The notes beneath the pieces were generated by a model, which saw nothing but the letters and a program-made list of their open reading frames with translations, had not been told where the DNA came from and did no database searches. A stretch of 64,000 nucleotides of DNA. Source: Tribonema minus. Taxonomy: Eukaryota; Sar; Xanthophyceae; Tribonematales; Tribonemataceae. Every line of letters begins with the position of its first letter. The stretch's first letter is position 1. Positions 44,350 to 55,684 of this stretch are shown piece after piece. The stretch covers positions 310,001 to 374,000 of the forward strand of contig JAFCMP010000030.1 in assembly GCA_017506865.1 (NCBI GenBank), written 5' to 3'. The translations under genes were made by a program, and so were the position numbers.

Positions 44350-45136
44350 AATCGTCGATGCCGCGGCACTGGTTGAGATTGCCGCGCGCAGGCGCCGTGG
44401 TTGCATAGTGCGCGCTCCCGTCCCGGGGTGCCCGGTAGAACTTCAAGTAGTTGTGTATAAAGTGTTTCGCGATGGTGTCGTTGTCTCGTTCAGTGCAGCA
44501 GTGAGGGGACGGGTGGAGTTAGTGTGTCGGTAGCAGCCAGCGGTTCTTGGCCAGGTGTTCAGCAGAAGTTCCCTGTTCACGTTGTTTTGTGAATAAACCA
44601 TGTATGTTGCACTGGTAGCAAGCTGTGCCGGCGTTTCTGACGTGATCTTGCACTCTGTTATTGTTTAAAGTGCTATCAAGCACGTGCTCGCATTCTGTTG
44701 CATGTCAGCATCAATGCTGTTGTGCATTTAACTAGAACGTGTCTGCCATTGCTCATTTGCAACATGATCGTTGCTGTAGGTGCGCAGTGCATGCACGTGT
44801 TGTCAATGCAATGGGATGCATCTCAGCACTCATGGACTTGTACCTATAGAAGGCCCCAAGAGAGGCCGGACATCCAGGGTTTCTAGCACTTAAAATCCTC
44901 TGCAGCACCCTATATACGCATCATGGTATAGAATGTACCTGCACAACACAGTACTGCTTTGATCTGTAAGCCCAACAGCATGCAGCATTGGTGCCCTCCA
45001 TGTCCTATGTGTAGATAATCTGCTGATGTCATGAACATTGCGCTACCATCAGTAATTTGGATACAAGCTTGTGTACTTTTCAAACTGCCAACCATATCAG
45101 TGCTGCTGATGCTTGCACGCTGGTCGGTTGCCAGCT

Positions 45137-45236
45137 TTGCCACGTTGTTTCATCGACGTAGTCACTACATGGCAACAGTCTTCGTTTCAGCTTCACCACG
45201 TTGTTTCATCAACATAGTCACCACATGGCAACAGTG
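45137..45236. repeat. 60-bp imperfect tandem repeat
   Basis: CCACGTTGTTTCATC(G/A)AC(G/A)TAGTCAC(T/C)ACATGGCAACAGT occurs twice, 60 bp apart. Confidence 0.85.
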
Positions 45237-45472
45237 ACTTTGACTGCCACTCAGCAGCGCTGTAGTATCAGTCCGCCTTCGCACAACTGTTCCCTGCTGT
45301 AAGTGCTCCAACAAGAATGTGGTACGCTTGTGTAAGCCATCGAATTAATCTGTATAGGGACTCATTCGCGCGGCAGCTTCTGTGGTGTCACAAGCAGTGT
45401 GCTGCGGAAGACCCTGCAAAAGCTGGGTGACTAGCTTAGGCTGTCACTTGACTTCGTAGCCAGTGGAGAAGT

Positions 45473-46016
45473 ATGGCCAGTACCAGTGAACCCGTGGGAA
45501 CGCTCCCCGAAGCATTGCCACACTCAGTCGCAGCAGCCACGCGAGCTGCATTCCTGCTGCCCCTTAGCGTGGTGCACTTCATACATAGCGAGCTGCATGC
45601 CTCCCCGGGCGCCATTCTTGCTCGTCCTTGTGGATCGTGCAGGTGCCTCAAAGCAAAAAAGTGCTGCCGCAGTCAGCGTACTGGAGCTCAGCAGAAGCAA
45701 GATACCGTCCAGTTCCCGAAGAGACAGTGTTGGCAGGTGGGCGACCTTTGCACCAGAGGTAAGCCCTTTGACTGCACCAGCGAGTCCAAAGACAGTCGCG
45801 ACTCATGCAATCTCAGGGCTCATGCTGCAAGCAAAGGCTGCCCTGCCTGCTGCAAGCAGCGTTTCTGCGGAGAACCAGCCAATATGCTGCGCAGCTCTGA
45901 ACACACGGACGCTTTCTTATGTACATCACCGCCACACTAAATCAAACAGATATGCGGGGGAGATGCCACAATACCTGGGACTGTCGAAATGCTTGCGTCT
46001 GGACGACGCCGCATGA
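45473..46016 (+). CDS. Weak candidate for a short hypothetical gene
   Basis: ATG 45473 has a good context (AAGTATGGCC) and opens a frame that reads plausibly for ~57 residues (MASTSEPVGTLPEALPHSVA). A Ser/Ala-rich frame then continues in a different register to a stop at 46016. A frame change would need an intron or sequencing error near 45640. No family is recognised and both frames may be chance. Confidence 0.22.
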
Positions 46017-46467
46017 GTGGAATGCAAGCGGCTCAGGGCAGGTCCAGCAGGCAAAAGTTCCGTCGTTGCACCACAAGTTGCAAATCACTGTCTCCGTGCG
46101 TCCCACCGCTCCAGCTCTCTGTCTGCGGCGTCGATGGAGTGCGGTTTGCAAGCCATTACCGCTAGGTTGTTGCCACCGCTTGATTGAGCGGCTGCTCGGC
46201 CATGATTGCAAGGCTCTGATACCGACATCCGGTTGCTCTGCTTACTTTCAACTCGAACCAACTTCAACTGTTTCAACTCAACTGTAACTGTGCCGTGGAG
46301 AACTTGCCACCAAGCGAGAGAGAAGGAGGAGACGCTCAAGTCTTGCTGTATCTGAAAAATTTCCAGGTCGGCCTATACAGCGACACGCCAGGAGCTGCAT
46401 TCAGGCTTTAAACAAGGAGGCCATCCTGACTACAGCGAGGTCATGATATCGTCGTAGCAAGTGTATT

Positions 46468-47772
46468 ATGCCACAGGAAGCGGCGGCATCAGCTACACAA
46501 GCCTTATCTACTGCTGCCACAGAAAGCGGGCCCAGCGTTTCTGGCGAATTTCTGCCTGGCCTGCACAAGCTGGGCCATCAGAAACAGCTGTCAACATGGG
46601 ATTGTGGAGTAGCCTGCCTCATGATGGTGCTGTCGAGCCTCAACAGAGACCACACCAGAGACACACTGCTGGCTGCCCTTGGCACCAACAGTGTCTGGAC
46701 GATAGACCTCGCGCTCATCCTGCACGAGCACGGCATCTGCTTCCACTTCCTCACCCGCAGCACCGGCGTGTCTCCCGCCTACAAAGGCATAGCCTTCTAT
46801 CGCAGCCAATTTGACGCTGACGCAGCGCGAGTGACGCGCCGCTTCAGAGAAGCGCGGCGTCGCAACCTCGCAGTAGGCGTTGGCTCGCTCGAAATCGCCG
46901 ACATCCGGCGCCTGGTGGAGCTCGACGCATGCGCAGTACTCGTACTGGTCGACGCGCGTCACCTCCCCCACCACTTCAAGTCCGCAGCGGCGTCCGCCGC
47001 CGCCGTTGCGGGCTCAGGCGCCACCGCTGCCGCGCCCAATGCAGGCGCGCTGCCGCCCGCGCAAGCCTCGTACAGGGGCCACTACGTCCTGCTGCTGGGC
47101 TACGCTGACGACGGCGAAGGAGGCGACGGCGGCGGCGGCGGTGTCGGCGGCGCATTCGTGGCGCGCGACCCCGCGGTGCCCGAGGAACACGTGCTGATCG
47201 CTGCCACGGTACTGGACGCAGCGCGGCGCAGCTTCGGGACAGACGAGGATATGCTTGTCATCGACCTGCACGCGAGCGCCAGGGCGCGGAGCGCTGCTGC
47301 TGTCGACGGCGCGGAACACAGTGCAGCAGCGTCCGCAGCGCAGCAGCTCAGCGCTGCCGGCGGAGCGGCGACCGAGGCGCCTCCAGAGCAGCAGCAGCAG
47401 CAGCAGGGCGGCAGCTGCGCGGCGGTCGCGGCGGAGCAAGCACAGGAGCCGCAGCAGCAGCAGCAGCATGACACCAAAGTGTCCGATGCACCTTCAGCAG
47501 CGGCGGCCGCAGCAGCAGCAGCAGCAGCGGCGGCGGCAGCAGCTGCGCCTCGCCCATCGCCGAGCGTGGCGGCGGCGCTGGCGGAGCTTGAGCAGCGCGG
47601 CCTGGTGCAGCGCGCGTTTAAAGATGGCGACGGCGGCGACGGCGAGTTGCTGTGGCAGCGCTCATGCGGCGCAGGCAGGCGGCTTGTAGACAGCGTCAGA
47701 GCAAGGTTGGAGGGGATCAGAGCGGCGGCGCACGGCCTCTCGAGCAGCATGAGGGCCTCAGGAAGTGAGTGA
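46468..47772 (+). CDS. GUCD1/GC1-type guanylyl cyclase domain protein
   Basis: Intronless, 434 residues. The conserved domain (about 28-275) has the markers of the plant GC1 / animal GUCD1 family: STWDCGVACLMMVLSSLN, NSVWTIDLALILHEHGICF, YKGIAFYRSQFDADAARV, GHYVLLLGYAD, FVARDPAVPEE and ARRSFGTDEDMLVIDL. The WDCG Cys and the later GHY and RDPA elements recall the cysteine-peptidase-like fold. Guanylyl cyclase activity was reported for Arabidopsis GC1, but the biochemical role of the family is still debated. An Ala/Gly insert lies between the Asp-rich middle and GHYV. About 150 C-terminal residues are Gln/Ala-rich, with poly-Q and an A15 tract, ending in a short charged helix. These look like repeat expansions. 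Confidence 0.93.
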   Translation: MPQEAAASATQALSTAATESGPSVSGEFLPGLHKLGHQKQLSTWDCGVACLMMVLSSLNRDHTRDTLLAALGTNSVWTIDLALILHEHGICFHFLTRSTGVSPAYKGIAFYRSQFDADAARVTRRFREARRRNLAVGVGSLEIADIRRLVELDACAVLVLVDARHLPHHFKSAAASAAAVAGSGATAAAPNAGALPPAQASYRGHYVLLLGYADDGEGGDGGGGGVGGAFVARDPAVPEEHVLIAATVLDAARRSFGTDEDMLVIDLHASARARSAAAVDGAEHSAAASAAQQLSAAGGAATEAPPEQQQQQQGGSCAAVAAEQAQEPQQQQQHDTKVSDAPSAAAAAAAAAAAAAAAAAPRPSPSVAAALAELEQRGLVQRAFKDGDGGDGELLWQRSCGAGRRLVDSVRARLEGIRAAAHGLSSSMRASGSE

Positions 47773-49188
47773 CTCTGGCGCATGTTGTGAACGCTATCAC
47801 AGGCGCATCCCGTGGATGCTTTGAGCTGGGGGGGGGGGGAGGGGGGGCAGGCGTGCAACAACACACTGCAGCATGGCCCATGCATCTAGCCCCATTCTTG
47901 CATGTCAGCGGCAGCAGCAGCATTGGTTGCAGGTGGACACCACCCCCTGCAGCGATGGCGGAGGTGATGCCACAAAGCAGCAGCTGCGCAGCGGCGGTGG
48001 CTGTGAACAGAGCTGTTCTGGTGGGCATACGCCAGCAGCGGAATGGCGCGGACACAGATGCCACCATTGTCTTGGCGGTAGCCAGCTGAAGCTGACCAAC
48101 AGTAAGTGCACGCCATTTGCCTGCACACGCAACCTTTTTGTTCAGTGTGTGTTCGCACACTGGCCGCCGCCCGCATGCGCAAGTCTGAAGAAGCACCGAT
48201 ACAGCGATTGCAGCAGTGGCACCATCATAGAGTCACTTTTGTTATCGCTGTCAGACGCACCTAGCTGTACACAGTTCTTGTCATGGCTGCTACGCCTGAG
48301 TTGTAGTGCTATGCCCGCTGTTCGAGTGCTCTTCTTGCACCGCAGTACAAGGCAAGTGTCGCATTTGATCAGAGGGCGTGTGGCATGTACATACACATAC
48401 CTCTGGTCACCTGTATATAGCATGCGCCAATCGCATTCACAGCACAGCCAGATCACAGCAACACCGGTGACCATGGAGCTGTAAGCATGGCAGTTGGATG
48501 CCCTCGTAAATGGCACAGTTATTTTTACTACTTGCCCGCACGTGATGTTTCTAACTACTTGTGTTTTTGCGACAGTTTTTGACGCGCCATTTATACTGTG
48601 TATGAAAGCCATGAGATGTATGAAAGCCATGAGATGTGAGCCAACCTGCCACGCGTGCGGACTTTGGTGTACTTCTGTGTTGCCATGGATGTGCGTCATG
48701 TGGTCATGTCATGCTGTATTGAAGCTTGAATTCTTTGCGGGAAACCACTTTCTGGTAACGACAGTCCAAGTGTGAAAGCAGTGCGTGCACTGCAAACACA
48801 GTCATGAACGCGCAAAGCGTTCAAAACTGCTGCCTTGCTGCAGCGATCCGCTGTGAGGCGCTTCGCTGAACAACTGCAGACATTGCTCAAGCACATTGTG
48901 CATGCTGTTGGTACGCACCAAACACTTGAAGCATGCAAAGAGTGAACAACAAAACCAGCAAGCCTGTTGTGTGCTCACCGATTGCCAGATGGCATTTTTG
49001 GCATTGCCGCAAACTGCAATGCTGCAATCCATTTGCAACGCGTGCACTGACTTGTGCAACCTCAACTTCAATGGTAATACTTCAACAGTGACTTGAACAA
49101 AAACTTCAAATCCGTTGACCTTCACAGTTCCAGGCAGAGAGAGCTACGCCACGCCACTGCTCTCCGAAGAATAACCTTACAAAACGTA
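47773..49188. other. Gene-free region upstream of the ankyrin-repeat gene
   Basis: Only short frames without resemblance to known families. A 19-bp duplication (TATGAAAGCCATGAGATG) lies at about 48600-48637. Confidence 0.5.
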
Positions 49189-52100
49189 ATGCCGCAGCTT
49201 AAGCGCGCATCGCAAGGCGAACCGTCTGAGAGCCAGGAACGGCAGGGGCATCAAGACTCTGCAGCAATACCAGAGCGGTGCTTCCTGATGCAGGACGGGC
49301 CGCTTCTGCTACAAACCCTATCCTTCCTGGGCCAGGGCAGCTTCCTGTACGTCGCTTGTGTGAGCAAGCGCTGGTGCTCCAAGTACCTGGCCCTGCAAGT
49401 CGCAACAGGCATGCAGACGGCCTTATCCGCCGATGACGCCAATGCGCGCAGCAGCACGCGCAGAGCCACCCCGCCCCCCTCTGTCACCACCTACACCAAC
49501 GTCGTGGCGTCCCCGGCGTGCCTGCTCCTGGCCCACGATTGTGGGCTCGACCTGCAGCAGCAGAACTCCCCCGTGTCCCTGGCCGCCGTGCTGGGCGCGC
49601 ATGCGTCCATCGAGACCATCGCGCTGGCTCACAGGCTGGGCATGCCTTGGCAGAGCTTCATACCGTGGGGAGCCGCCACGCGCGGCAGGCTGGCGGTGCT
49701 GCGATGGCTCATAATCGAGCAGCAGTGCCCGTGGTCGAGGCGGGATGTGGCGCGTGCCGCCGCGCTCGCTGGCAGCAGGGAGACGCTGGCGTGGCTGTGG
49801 GAGAGCGAGGAGAGGCGGTGGGACAGCGCGGCGGACGGCGTGGGCAATGTGGCAGCGCTCATGGGGCACACGGAGCTGCTGGCATGGCTCAACAGGTGCG
49901 TCTGAGGCATGGGCCGGCTTGCGCGCGCCGTTGTGATTCCATGACAACAGGTGGAGTACGTTTTTGGCGTGGAAAGTGCCAGCAGCGCTTGGTGCTGGCC
50001 GAGCTCGCTTTGGTCTTGTATCTGTGTTGTCTCTGTTGAAGGTGCCAGCAGTGCGTTGCACTGGTTGAGCTTGGCTTCTTGCGTTCGTATTGTCTCTGTT
50101 GCCTACTTGGGGCTTGCACTCGCACGCCAGTAGCGGCCGCGTCCATACTGCAGCGCTTGAGGGGCATGTTGAGGTGATGGTGCGGTACGGAGGCACCACC
50201 GCAGCAAGCGCAGCACTGCCACATGCGCAATGCGGCAGCGTTCTTGCAGCAGATGCGGCATCACTCCTGATGCTCATGCACAGCCTTCAGCGCTTCTCCG
50301 GCATGCTCATGCCATTGCGCTTTCGTCGTCATCTTGAATGGACCTCATCTATAATTTCTCTGCGCGCAGCATCGGGGCGTTGACGGACGAGACCCTAGCG
50401 CACGCCGCTGCCAGTCATGGGCACACAGACACTCTGAAGTGGGTGCGCGCGAGTGGGTTCGCGTGCGGGCCGATGGCGGTGTCCGCGGCAGCGCAGGGCG
50501 GTGAGTGGCAGCGTAGGTAGGTAGGCATTGATTACTCCGAAATTGCATGCCTACATATGCTTGAATTAGCATACCTACATACGCATGCAGGCCGATGGCG
50601 GTGCGTCCGCGGCAGCGCAGGGCGGTGAGTGGCAGGGCAGCTAGGGTAGGCATTGATCACTCTCAATTCATATACCTACATACCTACATGCGGGGGTATG
50701 CAGGTATGTGGCGCCCACGTTGACGCCGGCGGGCGCAACAACGGCTCGGCCCTCGTTACATGCTTCGGTATACATACACATACATGCGTGGGGGTCAATG
50801 GCGGTGTGCGCGGCACCACAGGGCGGTGAGTGGCAGGGCAGCTAGGGTAGGTATTGATATGTGTTGACGCGGCATACATACCCACACCAGAGCAGGTGAC
50901 ATGCCTACGTCAAAGCAGGTGATGTGACAACTTTGTTCACTTGAACGACGGCATCTGTTGTGTAAGCGCAACGAGGAAAGGAAGCTGCTCATTGACATGC
51001 GGCCTGCACATCTGACCGTGAGTGCCAGTGGATCTGTTGTGGAACTGCAAGGTAAGCACATGTTCACTGAAATGAATGGAGAATGCTGACTTCCAAGGCG
51101 AGGTTGGGGGGTGAATGCGGACCGACTGCGCACTTGTGAGGAATGATGTGTCAGAGAAGCTGTAGGCTGGCAGCAGCGCTTGGAGTGGGCTACTGGAAAT
51201 TGCATCTCTGGCAAGCGAACAGCATATTTGCGCTACTAGTAGTCGACATTTACAAGTTCAAAAGTGAAGAAGCGTAATGTTTGAGCTCGCAAGCAGCTGG
51301 TTTCGTCTACCCAAGCGAAAGAGACGGTAGGCCACTGCTCTGCGTCATGATGAGCAAGTACCACGCGGTTCATGATGGTAATACCGAGGACTCATGATGA
51401 TAAGGTCACCAGTGGCACCCCTCTCAAGCACTGATTACACACAAGGACCACATAGACTATAGACTTGCTCGGACAGCGACAACCTGCTATCCCAGGCAAC
51501 CCTCCCCTACCTTCACTCGCTGCACGCATTGCATTCCTGGTATTAGCAAATGCCGCCTTTACATCACACTCCCTCCTCTGGAACCTGCTTTCACTCCCCC
51601 GCATGCATTGCATTATGGGTGTTAGCAACTGCCGTCCTTGCATCATACAGTTCAACCCCTCCTCTGCTTCCTACCCAGGCCACGTTGCGGCATTCAAGTG
51701 GCTGGTGGACGCCAATGGCGGCGGCTGCACCGTCGGTCCCACCATCTGCACGGACGCGACATTTGGCGGATCCGTGGAGCTGCTGGAGTGGCTCAGGGAT
51801 CGTGGGATGGGGCGCTGGGACGCGGCGGGCATGCGCTCCATGTTACAGGCATGCGCAAATGACGATTACAGTTACTTGTAACAGTCGCCTGTCGCGCAAA
51901 CGTGGTTTGCGAGGTATGGTTTCGTTGGGGGATTGTGAGCCAGTTTAAAGCAGGCACGGACCTGACGGATGTAACAGTCGCCTCGCACGCATGTGTTTTG
52001 TGAGGTGTGGTTTGTCAGGGGACTTGTGAGCGAGTCTGAAGCGGACGCGGACTTGCCCACGGGGCATGGCGTAAGGTCAGGGGGTGTTGGACGCTGAGCC

Positions 52101-53162
52101 GCAGCCAGCATGTGCTCCATATTGCAGGCATGTGCCGATGACAGTTGCAAATGCATCATGAATGAACGGTTACATTACACGCTTGTATGTATGCTACCTT
52201 CAGGGAATCGCGATGGCGTACGCTGAACAACGCAATGGTGTCGTTTTAGGGACAGGCAGACAAGGCTCTGGGATGCGGATACCGTGTGCTCCAGGCGTGG
52301 CAGTTACACAGTAACTGTAATTGTTACAAGTCACGTGGTGATCCTCTCTGATGCACTGCTTTGGTGGCCTTCTGGCGGACTCCAAGCGCCACCGTGCAAG
52401 TAGAGTAGGCACTCGCAGACACCACACTGCTTCGGGGAACTTGTGACGACGTGAAAAGCCTACTTCATACACAAAAGATCATGCCTCATGGGTCATGGGC
52501 CGCTGGGACGCGCTCCGCATTGGTATGTGAGCTCCTGACAAACATCGAGAGCATCTTAAATGACAGTGGCATGGCTCAGGGACTGCAATGCTGGGTTGCG
52601 CAAAATGCACCCCGCATGCACCCCGCATGCGCCCAAGCGTCGGCGCGTGTGCTTCCCTTCCACAGTGACCCCCCCGCAAACACCCCCTTGCCCACTCTAG
52701 GGAGGATTCCGCCTGCTGTCATCCCTGGCGTACCTTTTACATTCGTTGCACGACAGCCATCCCACACTACACTAACACGGATCAGTCCGCCAACTTCAAC
52801 ACCACATTGAACTACGCGCAGGTGGCAGGGATCCACCTTGTAGTATACTAAACGGATCATCCTTAACTTCAACACCATGTTGAACTACGCGCAGGTGGCA
52901 GGGCTCGCCGCGGACCCCGCCACCGCGCGCTGGCTGCGCGACCAGGGGGCCCCCTGGCCCTCCGCGCTATACGCGCTCGCTGTCACCAGCGACCGCGCAG
53001 TGCCGCCGCCGCATGGCACAGAGGACCTGGCGGCGGCAGCGGAGGCGGTGGTGGCGCAGCCCGGCAACACGGTGACATTCATGTGCTGGCGGCTGCCGGC
53101 GCTGCGCTGGGCGATCGCGGCGGGGGCGCCGTGGGGGACGTGGAGCGCGGTCGTGTGCCGGG
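49189..53162 (+). CDS. Divergent ankyrin-repeat protein, possibly with N-terminal F-box-like segment
   Basis: Clear exons are 49189-49895, 50131-50184, 50370-50500, 51679-~51877 and 52895-53162. The first three junctions agree in phase. The exon 4 end is unresolved, so a further small exon may lie between 51.88 and 52.89 kb. More exons may follow 53162. The N-terminus has an F-box-like stretch (LLLQTLSFLGQGSFLYVACV then SKRWC). Degenerate ankyrin units follow: RLAVLRWLIIEQQCPWSRRD, GSRETLAWLWESEERRW, GHTELLAWLN, SGRVHTAALEGHVEVMV, SHGHTDTLKWVRASG, GHVAAFKWLVDANGG, SVELLEWLRDRGMGRWD and TARWLRDQGAPWP. This W-L-x-x-x-G-CPW style is typical of large algal and amoebal ankyrin families. Ankyrin arrays bind proteins, and with an F-box could recruit a substrate to an SCF ligase; that is inference. 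Confidence 0.78.
50465..50850 (+). repeat. Three copies of an ankyrin exon end plus splice donor
   Basis: The exon 3 end (GGCCGATGGCGGTG..GCAGGGCG|GTGAGTGGCAG) recurs near 50590-50645 and 50795-50845, each with its GGCGGTGAGTGGCAG junction and a following TAGG(TA)GGCATTGAT-like block. The copies are about 120 and 210 bp apart and lie inside the intron. Confidence 0.88.
51815..52155 (+). repeat. Decayed copy of the ankyrin exon 4 end
   Basis: Exon 4's ATGCGCTCCATGTTACAGGC and following bases recur at about 52108-52150 as ATGTGCTCCATATTGCAGGC. A TAACAGTCGCCT...TTTG(C/T)GAGGT(A/G)TGGTTT block is also doubled (51878 and 51972). A further fragment, GGGCCGCTGGGACGCG, lies at about 52497. Confidence 0.75.
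52803..52910 (+). repeat. Duplicated acceptor region of the last ankyrin exon
   Basis: TTGAACTACGCGCAGGTGGC occurs twice, near 52807 and 52880. Both follow TCAACACCA and give GCGCAG|GTGGCAGGG. Only the second continues into the coding exon. Confidence 0.9.
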
Positions 53163-53590
53163 GTGAGCACGCGCTCTTATCTAGGGTTAGGTTTGGGTTA
53201 GTTTGCACCGCTGCTTGGGGGGGGGGGGGGGGGTAATGGGGGACGTGGAGCGCTGTCGTGTGCCCGGGTGAGCGCGCACTTATCTAGGGTTAGGGTTTGG
53301 TTAGGGTTAGGGTTAGGTTGGGGTTACGCTTAGGGTTAGGGTTTGGGGCATGGGGGGGGTGTGCACTGCTGCTGGGGGGGCAATGGGGGATGTGGAGCGC
53401 TGCCGTGTGCCCCAGCGCCGTGGGGGATGTGGAGCGTTGTGGTGTGCCAGGGTGAGCGCACGCGCTTCTTATGTTGGGCTAGGGTTTGGGGCATGTGGGG
53501 GGATGCGCAGCGCTGCTGGGGGGAGGGGCAAGGGGGACGTGGAGCGCTGCGGTGTGCCCCATGCGCACCTAGGGTTAGGGTTCGGGTACG
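53125..53590 (+). repeat. Minisatellite of an exon end, splice donor and TTAGGG repeats
   Basis: About five copies of GGGGGACGTGGAGCGC(G/T)GTCGTGTGCC, most followed by GGGTGAGC, CGC(T/A)CTTAT and TAGGGTTAGG. The first copy is the real end of the coding exon (GTWSAVVCR, then GTGAGC). The rest lie in the intron, with a G17 run at 53217-53233. Confidence 0.9.
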
Positions 53591-53599
53591 GCGTTTTTC

Positions 53600-55684
53600 G
53601 CACCCGCCGCCTGTGTTTGGTGGTACACAGCGTCGTGCGCAGGCAGCATGAGGTTGTGCGATTTCGGCTTGTGTGCCGAGAGCAGCATGGATTCTGCTTT
53701 GTTCTCTGCCACGTCGTTGTTGCATACCGGCCGTAGTACACCCCAGCCCCAATTGCACTCTGCCACTGCAATCATCGGCTGGCGACAGGCTGCGCCTGAG
53801 ACCAACTATACTTAGTATTTAGGTGGTGCAGCGCCTTGCAGGGTTGGGAGGATTAAGGTTAGGGGTAGACAAAACAGGCAAATCATGCTGAGTCAGTTTT
53901 GCAGCAAGCTGATGGCAATGGTAGTGCAGTGACACCCATGGCTGTGTTGCGCTGTGAGGCATTGTAGCTGTGCACGTGCTGCGGTGCGCTGACGAATAGG
54001 AGGCGCATGTGTCTTTGTGCATTTTGAACCTACTTCAAAGCCTACTTGAAGCTTCGAGTGGCCCGCAAACCAGGGCAGTGTGCCGAGGCAATCAAGGGAA
54101 ATATACCTTTTCCCAAGGGCCTGTGTCATTCTACGAGGACGCAGCATTGCTGAGACGATTGTTGCCACTGCTATGTGTGAGTTGGCCAGATCGATTGATA
54201 GCGGCTCGATGTTCACCAGTCATGATGTGCCTAGGGCCGTACATGAAGGCTCCTTCAATCAGTTCTGAATCTAGTGCTATTATGTGCACACATTGCAGGC
54301 CTTACAATACAGTATTGCATTGACTCCTTCTCCAACTTCTGAATAGTGTCCCCATGTGCGCACACTGCAGGTCTCCTGAGGTACCCATACGAAGGCATTG
54401 ACTACACTGCAGAGGTGGACTTTGCACACAGCCACAGCTGCCCGTGTCAGTGCCCAACACCTCAGGCAGCTCAAGTGGCGGTTCCAGGGTAACTGCTGTC
54501 CGGTCTCAGGGTACAATGCTGTACCCATGTCAGCGTTCAGTGGACAGTTTATCGAAGCTTGCTCACCGCTGGTGGCGTGCGCTGGCGAGCACGCAGCAGC
54601 ACCGGCAGCGGTGGTTGTCAGTGCGTGTTGGGTGATCTGGCAAAAGCTGTGCGTCCAAGGAGGCGTTCTACACGTACGATGTAAATGATGCACTTGCCAG
54701 AAAACCAATTGTTGGGTGAAGTTTGTCTGCTGCGAATGGCTGCTAGTCGCGCTTGTCGCATGTGGGTAGAGTACACGACAGCTCGCTGTTATGCCTCAAG
54801 TTCAATGAGATGCCGCCACTGCTGTAACTCCAAAGCGCCAGGCCGTTGCGATTTACAGTCTGCTGTACCGTGAAGGCATACATTGTGGTCAAAAGTGCTA
54901 AATGTCACTCCACAAATCGCCTTGCCAGCATCACCCACGTATACCTACTCCTGTTCAGCTACGAAATATGCTCGTTCGCTTCTTTTCGAAAAAGAAGAAT
55001 GGGTGCCGTCTGACTGCTCATCAAGTTCCAGTACGGCAATGGTTTGTCAAGTTTCAGTACAATATGGTTGTCCAGCCTGTCATGGCGTCACCACACAATG
55101 TTGTGTTGCAACAAGCTGCAGCTGCTAGTGCGGTCGCTGGCGGTCTGTTTTGTATTGCTGACACAAGGCCACAGATGACAACTGGCATGGCTTTGTAGTA
55201 CTGGCATCATACCACAGAATTACTGTAGCAGTTGTCAGAACAGACGGAAGCGGATGATACAGGAACCAGCGATTCCAGCCAATGTATTAGGGATGCTCTG
55301 CATCTTGCTTCACAAAAGAGATGCGGCCTACCTACCCTTTCCAACAACCAAATGGCAGTCGGGTTCACGGACCATGGCACCTGCCATGTGCATTCACCTT
55401 TTGTCGGTGTTGTTGGACGAGCATGGTCAAGACCAACAGTTACTCAGCAATGACACGTCTGGGGCACAGAGCTTACATTTCAACTTTGAAAAAAAAAAAA
55501 ACATAACAGTTGTGGCGTGAACCAATACGGTCAACTTCTGACCTACCCCAGCGACACCTCTGCCGGAGCGGAGCCTGGACTTCTAGTGTTACTCTTTGAC
55601 CACCAACCCGACCCTGGGCCATAGCTTCAGCATATTCTACAGCAGGTCTTCGCATGAGCAGAGCCTGCCCTTCAATAGCTTGGG
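53600..55684. other. Gene-free or unresolved region
   Basis: No recognisable coding sequence. Further ankyrin exons could hide here but none shows the repeat pattern. An A14 run lies near 55489. The subtilase 3' UTR should lie at the right edge. Confidence 0.45.

Larger units (their letters stand above)
44350..46467. other. Mostly gene-free region
   Basis: A candidate 3' end for the HAT-like gene lies near 44595-44610 (GTGAATAAACCATGTATG). A 60-bp repeat sits at 45137-45236 and a weak coding candidate at 45473. Nothing else is recognised. Confidence 0.5.

Noticed and set aside
47769..48484. + strand frames just after the GUCD1 stop as a C-terminal continuation
   Set aside because: No family signal; the GUCD1 frame ends with a normal stop and these frames are low complexity.
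54370..54690. + strand frame after an acceptor-like CTGCAG as a further ankyrin exon
   Set aside because: It lacks the W-L/GH ankyrin pattern and cannot be joined in phase with confidence.
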